DNA of 64,000 nt from Vibrio penaeicida (lineage in GTDB: Bacteria; Pseudomonadota; Gammaproteobacteria; Enterobacterales; Vibrionaceae). The notes under the pieces were generated by a model. That model had not been told where the DNA came from and did not search any database. It was given only the letters and a program-made list of their open reading frames with translations. Shown in pieces: positions 49,924-60,080 of this stretch. The stretch's first letter is position 1; every line of letters begins with the position of its first letter. The position numbers were made by a program, and so were the translations under genes. Location of the stretch: contig NZ_JAUYVM010000001.1 of assembly GCF_030689305.1 (NCBI RefSeq), positions 372,001-436,000 of the forward strand. Reading direction: 5' to 3'.

Positions 49924-50448
49924 TTAACGTTTTAAGTCTTTTAAAACATCAAATGGGTTCGGTTTTTCATCCACCACTTCTTCGGGGATTTCGCCAAACA
50001 CCAAATTGTCTGAATTAACGCTACAATCCGCATCATCGTGCATTGCTACTTGAGGCAAGGATAAGATGAACTCATCTTCAACAAGTTGTATTAAGTCGAC
50101 TTCACCGTACTCGTTCAGATCTACCAAATCGTACTCTTCCGGTGCATCCTCTTCACTTTTCTCACTATAAAAGGGAGTATAAGTAAATTGGACTTCACAC
50201 GCTTGTGTGAAAACTTCATTACAACGTTGACACTCTAAATCGATTTCGACGTTAGCTTTACCAGAGATAACGACTAATCGCTGTTCATCATGCCCAAAGG
50301 ACAATGAGACTTTTGCGTCACGTTTTACGCCTTCGGCTGTATCTGCTAAGCGCTTGAAAAGACTAGTTTGGATGATGCCATCGTAATCCAATCTTTTTTG
50401 AGCAGCTTTTGCTGGGTCAACCGTGCGTGGTATTTTTACCTTTTGCAT
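49924..50448 (-). CDS. yceD: YceD (DUF177), 23S rRNA accumulation protein
   Basis: This 174-residue protein of the DUF177 family starts MQKVKIPRTVDPAKAAQKRL. It has a central metal-like CQRCNEVF and an acidic stretch ending in ENPFDVLKDLKR-type KPNPFDVLKDLKR. Relatives affect 23S rRNA accumulation. It is the first gene of the cluster, upstream of rpmF by 30 bases, and its 5' region contains the operon promoter, divergent from yceF. Confidence 0.92.
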   Translation of the reverse strand: MQKVKIPRTVDPAKAAQKRLDYDGIIQTSLFKRLADTAEGVKRDAKVSLSFGHDEQRLVVISGKANVEIDLECQRCNEVFTQACEVQFTYTPFYSEKSEEDAPEEYDLVDLNEYGEVDLIQLVEDEFILSLPQVAMHDDADCSVNSDNLVFGEIPEEVVDEKPNPFDVLKDLKR

Positions 50449-50583
50449 AGGGCGCGAATATTATCGTTCAAATCTTCATGAGTCAAAGAAAAAGGACAAA
50501 AAAATGCGTTTTTTTCCTTATTTCGAGGATAACCAATAAAACTTAGTTTATTCTTCCTCAAACCCGTAATAATCCTGACCAAA

Positions 50584-51168
50584 ATGAATACGACTCAGAA
50601 ACTGATTTTAGCATCGACTTCTCCATTTAGACGCACTATCTTGGAAAAGTTAAACCTCCCCTTTTCTGTCGCCTCCCCAAACTGTGAAGAAACCATTCAT
50701 GAAGGCGAAACACCACAAGCGCTGGTTTTGAGACTGGCGGAGCTCAAAGCCCGAGCATGTCCAACTCCTTCCCCCGCACTGATTATTGGCTCTGACCAAG
50801 TCTGCGTCATCGACGGGAAAATCGTTGGAAAGCCTCATACGCGAGCAAACGCGATTAAGCAGCTTCAGGCTCAGAGTGGTAAAAGCATCACCTTTTATAC
50901 TGGGGTTGCTCTATACAATACAGAAAATGACTGTTGTGATGTTGAATTAGATACGTTTGTTGTTCATTTCCGCCAGTTAACCGACAGTATGATCGAAAAT
51001 TACGTTGACAAAGAAGAGCCCTATTTTTGCGCTGGTAGTTTTAAGAGTGAGGGGCTTGGTATTGCGCTATTTGAAAAGCTGGAAGGCAAAGATCCGAATA
51101 CGCTGGTTGGGCTGCCATTGATAACGTTAATTGCCATGCTAGAAAAGCAAGGTATTCGTGCTATTTAA
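50584..51168 (+). CDS. yceF: Maf-family nucleotide pyrophosphatase YceF
   Basis: This 194-residue protein has the Maf fold: LILASTSPFRRTILEKLNLP, IIGSDQVCVIDGKIVGKP and SITFYTGVAL. The F in STSPFRR and the neighbours point to the YceF subtype, which hydrolyses 7-methyl-GTP and related nucleotides, rather than YhdE. It is divergent from yceD. Confidence 0.93.
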   Translation: MNTTQKLILASTSPFRRTILEKLNLPFSVASPNCEETIHEGETPQALVLRLAELKARACPTPSPALIIGSDQVCVIDGKIVGKPHTRANAIKQLQAQSGKSITFYTGVALYNTENDCCDVELDTFVVHFRQLTDSMIENYVDKEEPYFCAGSFKSEGLGIALFEKLEGKDPNTLVGLPLITLIAMLEKQGIRAI

Positions 51169-51231
51169 TTTTACCGACAAGTATCAAATTAATTTTGCTG
51201 ACGCATCTGAAAAATGCGCTAACTTCCAACA

Positions 51232-51256
51232 AAGACCGCATTTCCGTGCGGTCTTC
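51232..51256. terminator. Terminator between yceF and rluC
   Basis: Perfect stem AAGACCGCA / TGCGGTCTT with loop TTTCCG between convergent genes; the T-run on the plus strand is short. Confidence 0.65.
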
Positions 51257-51330
51257 TTATATCTATATACATTCATCAAAGACGGACAAAGTGATACTGA
51301 TTAGCTCAAGATGGTTATCGAGATACCAAG

Positions 51331-52281
51331 TTATCTTTCAAGTCCTCTAAGACCTTCGAGTACTTTTTCCAATTTATCGCCCATTGGAGCCGAAATATTG
51401 ACCTTTTCGCTCGAACCGGGGTGCTCAAATTTAATGTTCGCCGCGTGTAAAAACAATCTATTTAGGCCCACCTTAGACGTATAGGCATCAAATCGAGGAT
51501 CACCATAACGATCGTCCCAACCAATAGGGTGTCCGGTGTACTGCACATGAACTCGAATCTGATGAGTTCTTCCAGTAATTGGGCTGGCTTGCACCAATGT
51601 GGCTTGCTCAAATCTCTCTAAAACCTTGAATCGAGTTTCAGAAGGCTTACCTTTCGGGTTAACTCTTACAATACTGTTCACTTCATTTTTAAGTAGAGGT
51701 GCGTTAACCACTTTACAGCTATTTTTCCACTGTCCCATCACCAAAGCAAAATAGTATTTTTGTACCGTTTTTTCACGAAACTGAGCTTGCAAATGTCTCA
51801 ATGCCGAACGTTTCTTCGCCACTAACAAAATGCCTGAAGTATCACGATCGATTCGATGGACAAGTTCCAAAAAACGCGCATCAGGTCTAAGTGCGCGCAG
51901 TGCTTCTATTGCACCAAACTTAAGACCGCTCCCGCCATGTACAGCAATGCCAGAAGGCTTGTTGAGAATCAACATATGATCATCTTCGAAGATGATATGC
52001 TTTTCCAGCTCTGCCACTTTGGTTAGCTTGGTACTTATCGGTGCCGCTTCAGGTTCTGCCGTTATTTTTACTGGGGGTATACGCACGGTATCCCCTGGCT
52101 GAAGCTTGTATTCCGCTTTAATTCTCTTTTTATTCACTCGCACTTCGCCTTTACGCAAAATACGATAAATCATGCTTTTAGGGATATTTTTAAGTTGGTT
52201 GCGCAAAAAGTTATCAATTCTTTGCCCAGCCATATCTTCGTCGATATCGACAAACTGTACGGTTGTTTTGATTTCGTTCAT
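51331..52281 (-). CDS. rluC: 23S rRNA pseudouridine synthase RluC
   Basis: This 316-residue enzyme, starting at MNEIKTTVQFVDIDEDMAG (ATG 52281), modifies U955, U2504 and U2580 of 23S rRNA in E. coli. It has an N-terminal S4 RNA-binding domain (about 20-80) and the RluA-type catalytic core with the Asp in LVHRIDRDTSGILLVAK. It also keeps the RTHQIRVH motif. It is divergent from rne, as in E. coli. An upstream in-frame ATG exists but is not family-like. Confidence 0.94.
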   Translation of the reverse strand: MNEIKTTVQFVDIDEDMAGQRIDNFLRNQLKNIPKSMIYRILRKGEVRVNKKRIKAEYKLQPGDTVRIPPVKITAEPEAAPISTKLTKVAELEKHIIFEDDHMLILNKPSGIAVHGGSGLKFGAIEALRALRPDARFLELVHRIDRDTSGILLVAKKRSALRHLQAQFREKTVQKYYFALVMGQWKNSCKVVNAPLLKNEVNSIVRVNPKGKPSETRFKVLERFEQATLVQASPITGRTHQIRVHVQYTGHPIGWDDRYGDPRFDAYTSKVGLNRLFLHAANIKFEHPGSSEKVNISAPMGDKLEKVLEGLRGLER

Positions 52282-53059
52282 GACGCGCATTCTAACATTT
52301 TCGCTCCACTTCACCAGTCAAAATGCACTGTCAGCCCAACGAAAATGGTAGTTTAATGAAAAGATCAAAACTTTTTATTTCTATCGGTGAAAAAAGTTGT
52401 GAATAACTAGTGGGTGAATAATTGTACAAGGTGACAGTTATCTCTAATTAAGTTATTAATAACAGTTAATTACAAAGACTTCGATTTTCTCATCTCTCAT
52501 TTTTTTAACACATTAATAGAAAGCTGATTGCCCACTTTTCTCCGCACTGCTATAGTTCAGTGCTGCAATGGTCAAATTGATTACATTTCGTACTCATACC
52601 AACAAATAAGACGATGCAAAGTCAGTTGCGCAGATACTTTTCCATTTTGAGCTTGAAAGAGGTCTCTACCGGCATATCCGGAAACAACTTCTTCTGCTTA
52701 GTTGGATATTTTCATATCGCAATAATGAAACGTCCCTTATTTCACTTGGTCGCAGAATCCATGAGCAATCAGCAACAAGAGTAGATCGCTTCTCAATCTT
52801 TATGCAGCAATGGGCGTCAGACATAGAGACAGAAGTATCACTTGTCGTTCTACTCTCTTTACTTGTGTTGAGTTATGACTGCCAAAACAGGCAGGTCACA
52901 CGTTTTTTTTATGATTGTGTGGCAACTGAAGTGTCCTAGAGCATCCCTCCCAGCCGTGAGGTTGCAACGATAAACCACGGGATCAGACACCATAAGAAAA
53001 GTGCGAAGCGACAAGTTGAATAATCAAAACAAAGAAAAAGACAACGAGATTTTTTAACA
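52282..53059 (+). promoter_or_regulatory. rne: Upstream region and long leader of rne
   Basis: This gap of about 780 bases contains the rluC promoter and a long rne 5' region. In E. coli a 361-nt leader with three hairpins lets RNase E control its own mRNA. Here a GACTGCC/GGCAGGTC stem followed by eight T residues lies at 52878-52910. Further on is a bulged hairpin, CCGTG(AG)GTT / AACCACGG at 52954-52980, resembling the second hairpin of that leader in appearance. No open reading frame is credible in the gap. Confidence 0.6.
52954..52980 (+). promoter_or_regulatory. Bulged hairpin in rne leader (hp2-like)
   Basis: CCGTG-AG-GTT pairs with AACCACGG around loop GCAACGATA, leaving AG unpaired. 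An outer ATCCC/GGGAT pair can form as an alternative. The shape suggests the autoregulatory element of RNase E. Confidence 0.5.
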
Positions 53060-56000
53060 ATGAAAAGAATGTTAATCAACGCAACTCAAAAAGAAGAGTT
53101 GCGTGTCGCCTTGGTCGACGGACAGCGACTTTTTGATTTAGATATCGAAAGTCCTGGTCATGAATCAAAAAAAGCGAACATATACAAAGGACGTATCACT
53201 CGAATTGAACCAAGCCTAGAAGCTGCATTTGTAGACTATGGTGCAGAGAGACACGGTTTCCTTCCACTCAAAGAAATTGCCAAAGATTACTTCCCTGACG
53301 GTTACACCTACCAAGGTCGTCCTAGCATCAAAGAAGTGCTTCAGGAAGGTCAAGAAGTTATTGTTCAAGTAGAGAAAGAAGAGCGAGGCAGCAAAGGCGC
53401 TGCTCTTACTACTTTTATCTCTCTTGCAGGTAGTTACCTTGTTCTTATGCCTAATAACCCTCGAGCTGGCGGTATTTCACGCCGTATCGAAGGTGATGAG
53501 CGCACCCAACTAAAAGCAGCACTTAGTACTTTAGAATTACCTCAAGGTATGGGTCTTATCGTCCGCACCGCAGGTGTAGGTAAGAGTGCAGAAGAGCTTG
53601 AGTGGGACTTAAATGTCCTACTTAACCATTGGAACGCCATCAAAGAAGCATCTAACGCAAATGAGGCTCCTTTCCTAATTCACCAAGAAAGTAACGTGAT
53701 TGTTCGTGCTATCCGTGACTACTTGCGTCGTGATATTGGCGAAATCCTTATCGATAGCAACACCATTTACGAGCGTGCAAAGCAGCACATTCAATTAATT
53801 CGCCCTGACTTTATAAGCAGAGTGAAAAAGTACGATGGTGAAGTTCCACTATTCAGCCATTACCAGATCGAAAGCCAGATAGAATCCGCTTTCCAACGCG
53901 AAGTTCGCCTTCCTTCTGGTGGTTCAATAGTTATCGATCCAACCGAAGCACTAACATCCATCGATATCAACTCTGCCCGAGCGACGAAAGGCGGCGATAT
54001 CGAAGAAACCGCGCTCAACACGAACCTAGAAGCTGCCGACGAAATTGCACGTCAATTGCGTTTACGTGATCTCGGTGGATTGGTCGTTATCGATTTTATC
54101 GATATGACCCCTGTTCGCCACCAGCGTGAAGTTGAGAACCGACTGCGTGAAGCTGTACGCTTAGATCGTGCTCGTGTTCAGATTGGTCGTATATCACGAT
54201 TTGGTCTGTTGGAGATGTCTCGACAGCGTTTGAGCCCTTCTCTTGCAGAAGCAAGTCATCACATTTGTCCTCGCTGTACAGGTACAGGTGTTGTGCGTGA
54301 TAATGAATCACTCGCTCTCTCTGTCCTTCGTTTAATCGAGGAAGAAGCACTCAAAGACAATACGTCACAAGTATTGGCAGTAGTACCTGTTGCTATTGCA
54401 TCTTACCTTCTTAATGAAAAGCGTCGTTCTGTTAACCATATTGAAAAACACCAAGAAGTAAAAATCACGGTTGTTCCTAATTCTGATATGGAAACACCGC
54501 ACTTCGAAGTAATCCGTATTCGCGATGGCGAAGAGCAAGATCTTCTTTCTTACCTTGTTCCTAAGAAATTAGAAGCAATGAAAGAAGCGGAAGCCAAAGA
54601 GGTTGCTGAACCTGATCTTAAACCTAAGAAGCTTGAAGAACCGGCACTTAAAGGCTTTGCAGCACCAGCACAGTCTGCGCCAGCTCCAAAACCAGTACCA
54701 ACTTCAAAGAGTAAGCCAGAAGCTAAGAAAGATGAAGAAAACCAACCAAGTTTCTTCGGTCGAGTATTTAAAGCGCTAGGTAGTTTCTTGTTTGGTTCTG
54801 GTGAAGAAGCCGAAACCAAGAAAGAAGAAGAGAAGAAACAAGAAGAGAAAAACGAGAAACGCCATGGTGGAAACCGCCAGCGTCGTGATCGTAAAGACCA
54901 ACGTGATAACCGTCGCCGTAATTCACGCGATAATAAATCACGCAATCGTCGCCACGACAGAGACCGTGATCAAGAGGTTGAAGTATCTGAAACTGATACC
55001 AAGAAAGCCGCTGATTCACGCAAGCAGAATCGTAAACCTCGTCAAGACAAACGTGTTAAAGACGAAAGTAAAAACGATAAGCTAGCAAAACAAGGTCAGG
55101 AACTGGCTGCAGAAGCTCAAGCTTCAAAACCAGAGAAGAAAGAGAAAAAAGCCGAACAGGTTAAAGAGCGCCGACAACGTCGACAGCTCAAGAAAAATGT
55201 TCGAGTGAAAGACCAGAACAAAAAAGTCGAAGCCGCTGAAGAAGCTAATACAGAACAACAGCTGAAAAAATCTGCTGCTGTAGAAGCTAAAAAACCAGAA
55301 GCAAAAGGTGAAGAAGAGGAAACAAAACAGCGTCGTAACCGTCGTTCACCTCGTCATCTTCGTGCGAGTGGTCAGCGCCGTCGTCGTGGTCGTGATCGCA
55401 GACCAAATCCTTTCCGCTTACGTAAAGGTGGTGTTGCTTCGCCAGAAATGGCGATGGGTAAAGTGATGCCTCGCTACGACTTAGCAAAACCAAAACGTCT
55501 TAAAGAAGAAAGCGTCGAGAAACGCGTCGAAATTCATGCGCCTGCACATGGTGGATACTCATTCCCAGAAATGGCAATGGGCAAAGTGATCATTCGTCGT
55601 CAAGACTCGATTGCTGCAGAAACTCAGCCAGCGGTAGAAGAGACAGTAAAATCAGCTGTATCAATCACTACAGACAACACGCCGGCAGTTGAAACACCTA
55701 AGGTTGAAGCTCCTAAAGTTGAAGAGCCTAAAGTAGAAACGCGTAAAGCAGAAGTACCTGAAAAACAGGTATCTGCAGATCCAGTTCCTACTCCAGTGGC
55801 AGAAACTGAAGTAGCCGAGGTTCAAGTAGCTAAAGCTCAGGAAGCCGCTCCAGCGACACAAGATGTAGCTGAAGCTGTTCAATCTAAAGAGTCACCTGAG
55901 CCTATTAAGGTAAAAGTTTCTCACCAAGTGAAGTCACATGTTTCTGCGCCAACAGCAAAAGCGCCAGGCAGTGATGAGCTAAAAGAAATCCAAGTTGTCG

Positions 56001-56101
56001 CGGCTCCTCTAAGAGCAGAAAGATTCCAGCCGATTGGTGCAGGCAGTATTGCTGCTAAAAACCGAGCGTCTGCTGGTATGGCTAAAACTGGCAACTACTA
56101 G
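53060..56101 (+). CDS. rne: Ribonuclease E
   Basis: This 1013-residue endoribonuclease is the scaffold of the RNA degradosome. The N-terminal catalytic half has the S1 domain ([20 protein letters not shown]), the catalytic Asp regions ([15 protein letters not shown] and VVIDFIDM) and the zinc link CPRC at 403-406. After about residue 530 a disordered tail begins. It holds an amphipathic membrane-anchoring helix at about 564-582 ([16 protein letters not shown]) and long arginine-rich RNA-binding stretches. The motif PEMAMGKV occurs twice (795-802 and 836-843), followed by an Ala/Glu/Val-rich C-terminus. Expression is probably self-controlled through the leader. Confidence 0.97.
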   Translation: MKRMLINATQKEELRVALVDGQRLFDLDIESPGHESKKANIYKGRITRIEPSLEAAFVDYGAERHGFLPLKEIAKDYFPDGYTYQGRPSIKEVLQEGQEVIVQVEKEERGSKGAALTTFISLAGSYLVLMPNNPRAGGISRRIEGDERTQLKAALSTLELPQGMGLIVRTAGVGKSAEELEWDLNVLLNHWNAIKEASNANEAPFLIHQESNVIVRAIRDYLRRDIGEILIDSNTIYERAKQHIQLIRPDFISRVKKYDGEVPLFSHYQIESQIESAFQREVRLPSGGSIVIDPTEALTSIDINSARATKGGDIEETALNTNLEAADEIARQLRLRDLGGLVVIDFIDMTPVRHQREVENRLREAVRLDRARVQIGRISRFGLLEMSRQRLSPSLAEASHHICPRCTGTGVVRDNESLALSVLRLIEEEALKDNTSQVLAVVPVAIASYLLNEKRRSVNHIEKHQEVKITVVPNSDMETPHFEVIRIRDGEEQDLLSYLVPKKLEAMKEAEAKEVAEPDLKPKKLEEPALKGFAAPAQSAPAPKPVPTSKSKPEAKKDEENQPSFFGRVFKALGSFLFGSGEEAETKKEEEKKQEEKNEKRHGGNRQRRDRKDQRDNRRRNSRDNKSRNRRHDRDRDQEVEVSETDTKKAADSRKQNRKPRQDKRVKDESKNDKLAKQGQELAAEAQASKPEKKEKKAEQVKERRQRRQLKKNVRVKDQNKKVEAAEEANTEQQLKKSAAVEAKKPEAKGEEEETKQRRNRRSPRHLRASGQRRRRGRDRRPNPFRLRKGGVASPEMAMGKVMPRYDLAKPKRLKEESVEKRVEIHAPAHGGYSFPEMAMGKVIIRRQDSIAAETQPAVEETVKSAVSITTDNTPAVETPKVEAPKVEEPKVETRKAEVPEKQVSADPVPTPVAETEVAEVQVAKAQEAAPATQDVAEAVQSKESPEPIKVKVSHQVKSHVSAPTAKAPGSDELKEIQVVAAPLRAERFQPIGAGSIAAKNRASAGMAKTGNY

Positions 56102-56119
56102 CTTAGTGCTACACTAAAA

Positions 56120-56147
56120 GCAGGTCGCTGATGCGACCTGCTTTTTT
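56120..56147 (+). terminator. Terminator after rne
   Basis: Perfect stem GCAGGTCGC / GCGACCTGC with loop TGAT and T6. Confidence 0.9.
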
Positions 56148-56457
56148 GTATTTAAAAACAAATGTTTTAACCAAAAAAGTAAAACGACAGAAAGGTAAAA
56201 ATCAATCTGTCACCATCATTTGAAACTGCATCAATTAGAGCTATACCAATTGAAACAGTATCTATTGAAGTAATAAGAATTTAAGCGTTCATAATGAGTA
56301 ATTATTGATTAATTGGGTATCAATATTGAACTTCATCACGCTTTTCGGTAGGATTCGCCGACTCAACAGTCGATTATTGAGCTGCTCTTTTAAACAACCT
56401 GTTACTCAGCCCCAATAGTCGAAATTACGTATTATCAAGCTAATTGACTGAGCTAAC
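56148..56457. other. Intergenic region before the SulP transporter
   Basis: About 310 AT-rich bases that must carry the promoter of the transporter gene. No clear hairpin, operator or open reading frame was recognised. Confidence 0.4.
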
Positions 56458-58014
56458 ATGTTCGAATTTCCGCAATTTTCAAAGCACTCTGTAAAAAACG
56501 ATGTGCTTTCTGGCTTAACCGTTGCCCTTGCATTGGTTCCTGAAGCCGTCGCATTCGCTTTCGTAGCAGGCGTAGACCCAATGGTTGGTCTGTATGCTGC
56601 ATTTATCGTAGGTTTAATCACATCTGTATTTGGTGGTCGCCCTGGTATGATCTCTGGTGCTACCGGTGCTATGGCAGTTGTGATGACAAGTCTGGTTATC
56701 ACTCACGGTATTCAATACCTATTTGCTGCCATATTACTCGCTGGTATCTTACAGATAGCGGCAGGCATATTTAAGCTCGGTAAATTTATCCGTATGGTGC
56801 CACATCCAGTAATGATAGGTTTCGTTAATGGTTTGGCCATTGTTATCTTCTTGGCACAGCTTGGACAGTTCAAAGCCCCTGACCTTGAAGGTGCGCTAAC
56901 TTGGTTACCTGGTGATCAAATGGTGTTAATGCTCGGGTTGGTCGCATTAACCATGGCTATCATTCACTTTTTACCAAAGTTCACCACAGCTGTTCCTTCC
57001 TCGCTTGTTGCGATCGTAACCGTTACTGGCTTGGTCGTAGGTTTGGATTTGGAAACACGCACTGTGGTTGACTTCCTGAGAACAATGAGTGGCGACGAAG
57101 CCGCGACATTAGCTGGATCTCTACCAACGTTCTCTATCCCAAGCGTCCCAGTTTCTTTTGAAACGCTACAAATCATACTTCCTTATGCCATCATTTTGGC
57201 GGCAATTGGTCTGATTGAGTCTCTACTGACACTAACAGTGCTTGATGAGATGACGAACACGCGTGGTCAATCTAACCGTGAATGTGTTGGTCAGGGTATG
57301 GCGAATGTGACCTGTTCAATGTTCGGTGCAATGGGCGGCTGTGCAATGATTGGCCAATCTATGATCAACGTAAACTCGGGTGGTCGTGGTCGACTTTCAG
57401 GTATTGTTGCTGCATTAGCATTACTCTTCTTCATCCTATTCGCATCCAACCTTATCGAAATGATTCCATTAGCCGCATTGGTTGGTGTGATGTTCATGGT
57501 TGTCATCGGTACGTTTGAGTGGGCAACGTTCAAACTAGCACGACGTGTACCAAAACAAGACTTCTTTGTTATCGTACTCGTAACGGTAGTGACTGTACTT
57601 ACCGACCTTGCTGTTGCAGTTGCTGTTGGTGTGATTGCATCTGCACTGATGTTTGCTTGGGAACATGCCAAGCACATTTATGCCACTAGCAAAATTAATG
57701 ACGAAGGCTCAAAGGAATACCACATTAATGGTCCTATCTTCTTTGGCTCGGCTGCAAACTTCATAGAATTATTTGATGCGCCAAATGATCCAGAAGACGT
57801 TATTGTTGATTTCGCTGATTCTCGTGTTGCCGACCACTCAGCAATCGAAGCTATTGAAACGTTAGCAGAGCGGTATTCCGCAGCGGGTAAAACCCTTCAC
57901 TTACGCCATCTAAGCCAAGATTGTCGAGCACTGCTAGATAAAGCCGGCAGCCTTGTTGAGATTAACGTAAAAGAAGATCCAAGCTACAAAGTAGCGACTG
58001 ACATTCTGGCTTAA
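56458..58014 (+). CDS. SulP-family inorganic anion transporter with STAS domain
   Basis: This 518-residue membrane protein has about 10-14 helices (residues 10-410) including the SulP marks [19 protein letters not shown] and [12 protein letters not shown]-terminal STAS domain follows from about 415 ([36 protein letters not shown]). It could carry sulfate, bicarbonate or another anion; the sequence alone does not tell. It stands alone between terminators. Confidence 0.9.
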   Translation: MFEFPQFSKHSVKNDVLSGLTVALALVPEAVAFAFVAGVDPMVGLYAAFIVGLITSVFGGRPGMISGATGAMAVVMTSLVITHGIQYLFAAILLAGILQIAAGIFKLGKFIRMVPHPVMIGFVNGLAIVIFLAQLGQFKAPDLEGALTWLPGDQMVLMLGLVALTMAIIHFLPKFTTAVPSSLVAIVTVTGLVVGLDLETRTVVDFLRTMSGDEAATLAGSLPTFSIPSVPVSFETLQIILPYAIILAAIGLIESLLTLTVLDEMTNTRGQSNRECVGQGMANVTCSMFGAMGGCAMIGQSMINVNSGGRGRLSGIVAALALLFFILFASNLIEMIPLAALVGVMFMVVIGTFEWATFKLARRVPKQDFFVIVLVTVVTVLTDLAVAVAVGVIASALMFAWEHAKHIYATSKINDEGSKEYHINGPIFFGSAANFIELFDAPNDPEDVIVDFADSRVADHSAIEAIETLAERYSAAGKTLHLRHLSQDCRALLDKAGSLVEINVKEDPSYKVATDILA

Positions 58015-58049
58015 TCGCTTCTCGCTAGACGTAAGGCAACATAATTAAA

Positions 58050-58069
58050 CCGACGCTACTGCGTCGGTT
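58050..58069. terminator. Terminator after the SulP gene
   Basis: Stem CCGACGC / GCGTCGG with loop TACT and a short T-run. Confidence 0.75.
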
Positions 58070-58129
58070 TTCGTTTATAGCTGGCTAAGAAAGTGCGTTA
58101 AAGGAGAATTACTTTAAGGAAAGGTTACT

Positions 58130-58726
58130 TCAAGGGAAATAGCGATAGTGCCCTGTTATTTTATAATCAAATAACATGTCATCCATTTTCGGTCCCCAAC
58201 CAATATTGTGGACAATCATAGGTCTTTTTCCGTCATCTGATTTCTCTTCAACAACAATGCCTATATGAGGTAGATTTCCAGGAAGCATCCAAGTAACCAC
58301 ATCACCTGGAAGATAGTTGTTGGCTTCATTGGATACCGCTAAGCTTTGCCCGTTACGCTTAAAGAATGCTTGAAGGTTAGGTACCCGACGGTGATCAATG
58401 TTTTTATCTGGTCTTGATAACCCCCATATTCGCTTCGAGGGGTAGTTATCAAAATTGGCTTTCATGTCTTCATGCACTTGTTTTTGAAGGTCTACTCCCA
58501 AAGTTCTATAGCTTCGTATGATTACATCAGTACAAACGCCTTTATTTGCCGCCACATCACCGTTTGGATAAGGGATACTGACATAGCTACCATCGTATAT
58601 CACAAAGTGCTCAGTGCGCTCCATTGCCGCATCAACCAACCCACTAGGGGTTGTTGAAGCTGAGTAGGCTCCGAAGCTAACGATCATAAGGGAGATTAAG
58701 GAACAAAGTTTTAACTTATTTGGCAT
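58130..58726 (-). CDS. Exported DUF1287 (YijF-like) protein
   Basis: This 198-residue protein (ATG 58726; an upstream TTG is in frame) has a signal peptide (LCSLISLMIVSFGAYSAS). Conserved DUF1287 patterns are YPNGDVAANKGVCTDVIIRS, YLPGDVVTWMLPGNLPHIGI and VHNIGWGPKMDD. The Cys of VCTDVIIR with His residues downstream (LPHIGIV) gives an NlpC/P60-like catalytic look, so a periplasmic hydrolase is possible, but no activity is known. Confidence 0.85.
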   Translation of the reverse strand: MPNKLKLCSLISLMIVSFGAYSASTTPSGLVDAAMERTEHFVIYDGSYVSIPYPNGDVAANKGVCTDVIIRSYRTLGVDLQKQVHEDMKANFDNYPSKRIWGLSRPDKNIDHRRVPNLQAFFKRNGQSLAVSNEANNYLPGDVVTWMLPGNLPHIGIVVEEKSDDGKRPMIVHNIGWGPKMDDMLFDYKITGHYRYFP

Positions 58727-58843
58727 TATCAAACCGTTGTTTAACCCGTTTTTTTAAGACTACCTCAGTACAACTACTTGCTGTGACAACGAAAAGCAAA
58801 ATGAGAGTCAAATCCTACAATTGCCTTTATCAATTACACGACG

Positions 58844-59311
58844 CTACTCTGACAATCGTTGTATTAGGTTATCGCTGGCGTCTTCGATTAAATCAATAAC
58901 CACTTCGAAGCCATTCTCACCACCATAATATGGATCTGGTATTTCATCGTGTTGATTGTCCCCAAAGCTTAAAAACAGCTTCAATTTATGCTGATATTCT
59001 AACGGGCACTGCTGTTGAAGATCGGAAAGGTTTGAGCGGTCAGCAGCTAGGATCAAGTCAAAGTGCTCGAAGTCATCTAACCGAATTTTTCTTGAGGTCA
59101 TCCCTTTAAAGGAATAGCCCCTTCTCTCCCCTGCCTGCATAGAACGTTGGTCTGGTTTCTCACCACTGTGATAGGCTTCCGTTCCTGCGGAATCTACGAT
59201 CAAATCCAGCCCTTTCTGGCTCGATTTCGCCTTTAAAACGGCTTCTCCAGTTGGAGAACGGCAAATGTTCCCCAAACAAACAACGAGTACTTTTGAAATC
59301 TTGTTTGTCAT
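58844..59311 (-). CDS. Low-molecular-weight protein-tyrosine phosphatase
   Basis: This 155-residue cytoplasmic phosphatase has the P-loop CLGNICRS (C-x5-R-S) at about 12-19 and the general acid Asp in IPDPYYGG. In capsule or exopolysaccharide loci such proteins (Wzb) act on tyrosine kinases, but here it stands outside any such locus. It is divergent from the cobO gene with 78 bp between start codons. Confidence 0.93.
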   Translation of the reverse strand: MTNKISKVLVVCLGNICRSPTGEAVLKAKSSQKGLDLIVDSAGTEAYHSGEKPDQRSMQAGERRGYSFKGMTSRKIRLDDFEHFDLILAADRSNLSDLQQQCPLEYQHKLKLFLSFGDNQHDEIPDPYYGGENGFEVVIDLIEDASDNLIQRLSE

Positions 59312-59389
59312 CAGCTTTCCTTATGGTTTTTACCTAGCGTTTGTTACGTTATGATACTCGCATTCAGATCCAGTAAGAAAGGGAAAACC

Positions 59390-59995
59390 ATGTCGGCAGA
59401 AGACAGAAAAGAAGAAAGACATAAAGCACGTCAGCAACGAGTTAAAGAAAAAGTTGATGAGCGCATTGCTGCTGCACAAAATGTTAAAGGCATTATGCTT
59501 GTCATCACAGGAAATGGTAAGGGAAAATCAACCTCTGGATTTGGCACCATCTGTCGAGCAGTTGGGCACGGTCTGACTTGCTCTGTAGCCCAATTTATTA
59601 AAGGTACTTGGGATAATGGCGAGCGCAATTTGTTAGAAAAGCTTGGCGTAGACTTTCAGGTAATGGGTACAGGCTTTACATGGGAAACACAGAGCCGCGA
59701 CAAAGATATTAAAGCGGCTCAGAAAATATGGCAAGAATGTAAGCGAATGCTCCAAGATGACTCTATCGATGTGGTGCTATTCGATGAAATTACTTACATG
59801 GTTACCTACGGTTACATCGAATTAGAAGAAGTCTTGGAAGCATTGAAAAACCGTCCTTTCATGCAATCGGTGGTTATCACCGGTCGCGGCGCTCACAGAG
59901 AGCTCATTGAGCTTGCCGATACAGTTTCCGAAGTTCGCAATGTTAAGCATGCGTTTGAAAACGGCGTTAAAGCATTGAAAGGGGTTGATTGGTAA
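59390..59995 (+). CDS. cobO: Cob(I)yrinic acid a,c-diamide adenosyltransferase (CobO/BtuR)
   Basis: This 201-residue enzyme starts at MSAEDRKEERHKARQQ (ATG 59390, GGG upstream); the longer frame from 59351 has no family support. It transfers the adenosyl group of ATP to cobalamin precursors. It has the P-loop VITGNGKGKSTSGFGT and VLFDEITYMVTYGYI. No other cobalamin-synthesis gene is nearby, so it probably serves salvage. No cobalamin riboswitch is visible. Confidence 0.95.
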   Translation: MSAEDRKEERHKARQQRVKEKVDERIAAAQNVKGIMLVITGNGKGKSTSGFGTICRAVGHGLTCSVAQFIKGTWDNGERNLLEKLGVDFQVMGTGFTWETQSRDKDIKAAQKIWQECKRMLQDDSIDVVLFDEITYMVTYGYIELEEVLEALKNRPFMQSVVITGRGAHRELIELADTVSEVRNVKHAFENGVKALKGVDW

Positions 59996-60033
59996 TCATC
60001 TCTGTTTCACGAGTGAATAAGCTCAACTCAATA

Positions 60034-60067
60034 TAAGTGCTCCCCACATCGTTATGGGCAGCACTTA
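60034..60067. terminator. Hairpin between convergent cobO and nucleoside hydrolase genes
   Basis: TAAGTGCT-CCCA / TGGG-AGCACTTA arms with one mismatch and an 8-base loop. T-runs are short, so it is only a probable terminator. Confidence 0.55.
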
Positions 60068-60080
60068 TTCATTTGGAAAC

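Noticed and set aside
54550..54945. Minus-strand frame of 131 codons over rne
   Set aside because: Mirror of the charged, repetitive RNase E tail; composition explains the open frame.
58726..58844. Riboswitch or sRNA before the DUF1287 gene or in front of cobO
   Set aside because: The short gaps lack cobalamin-riboswitch features and show no stable hairpin with a T-run.
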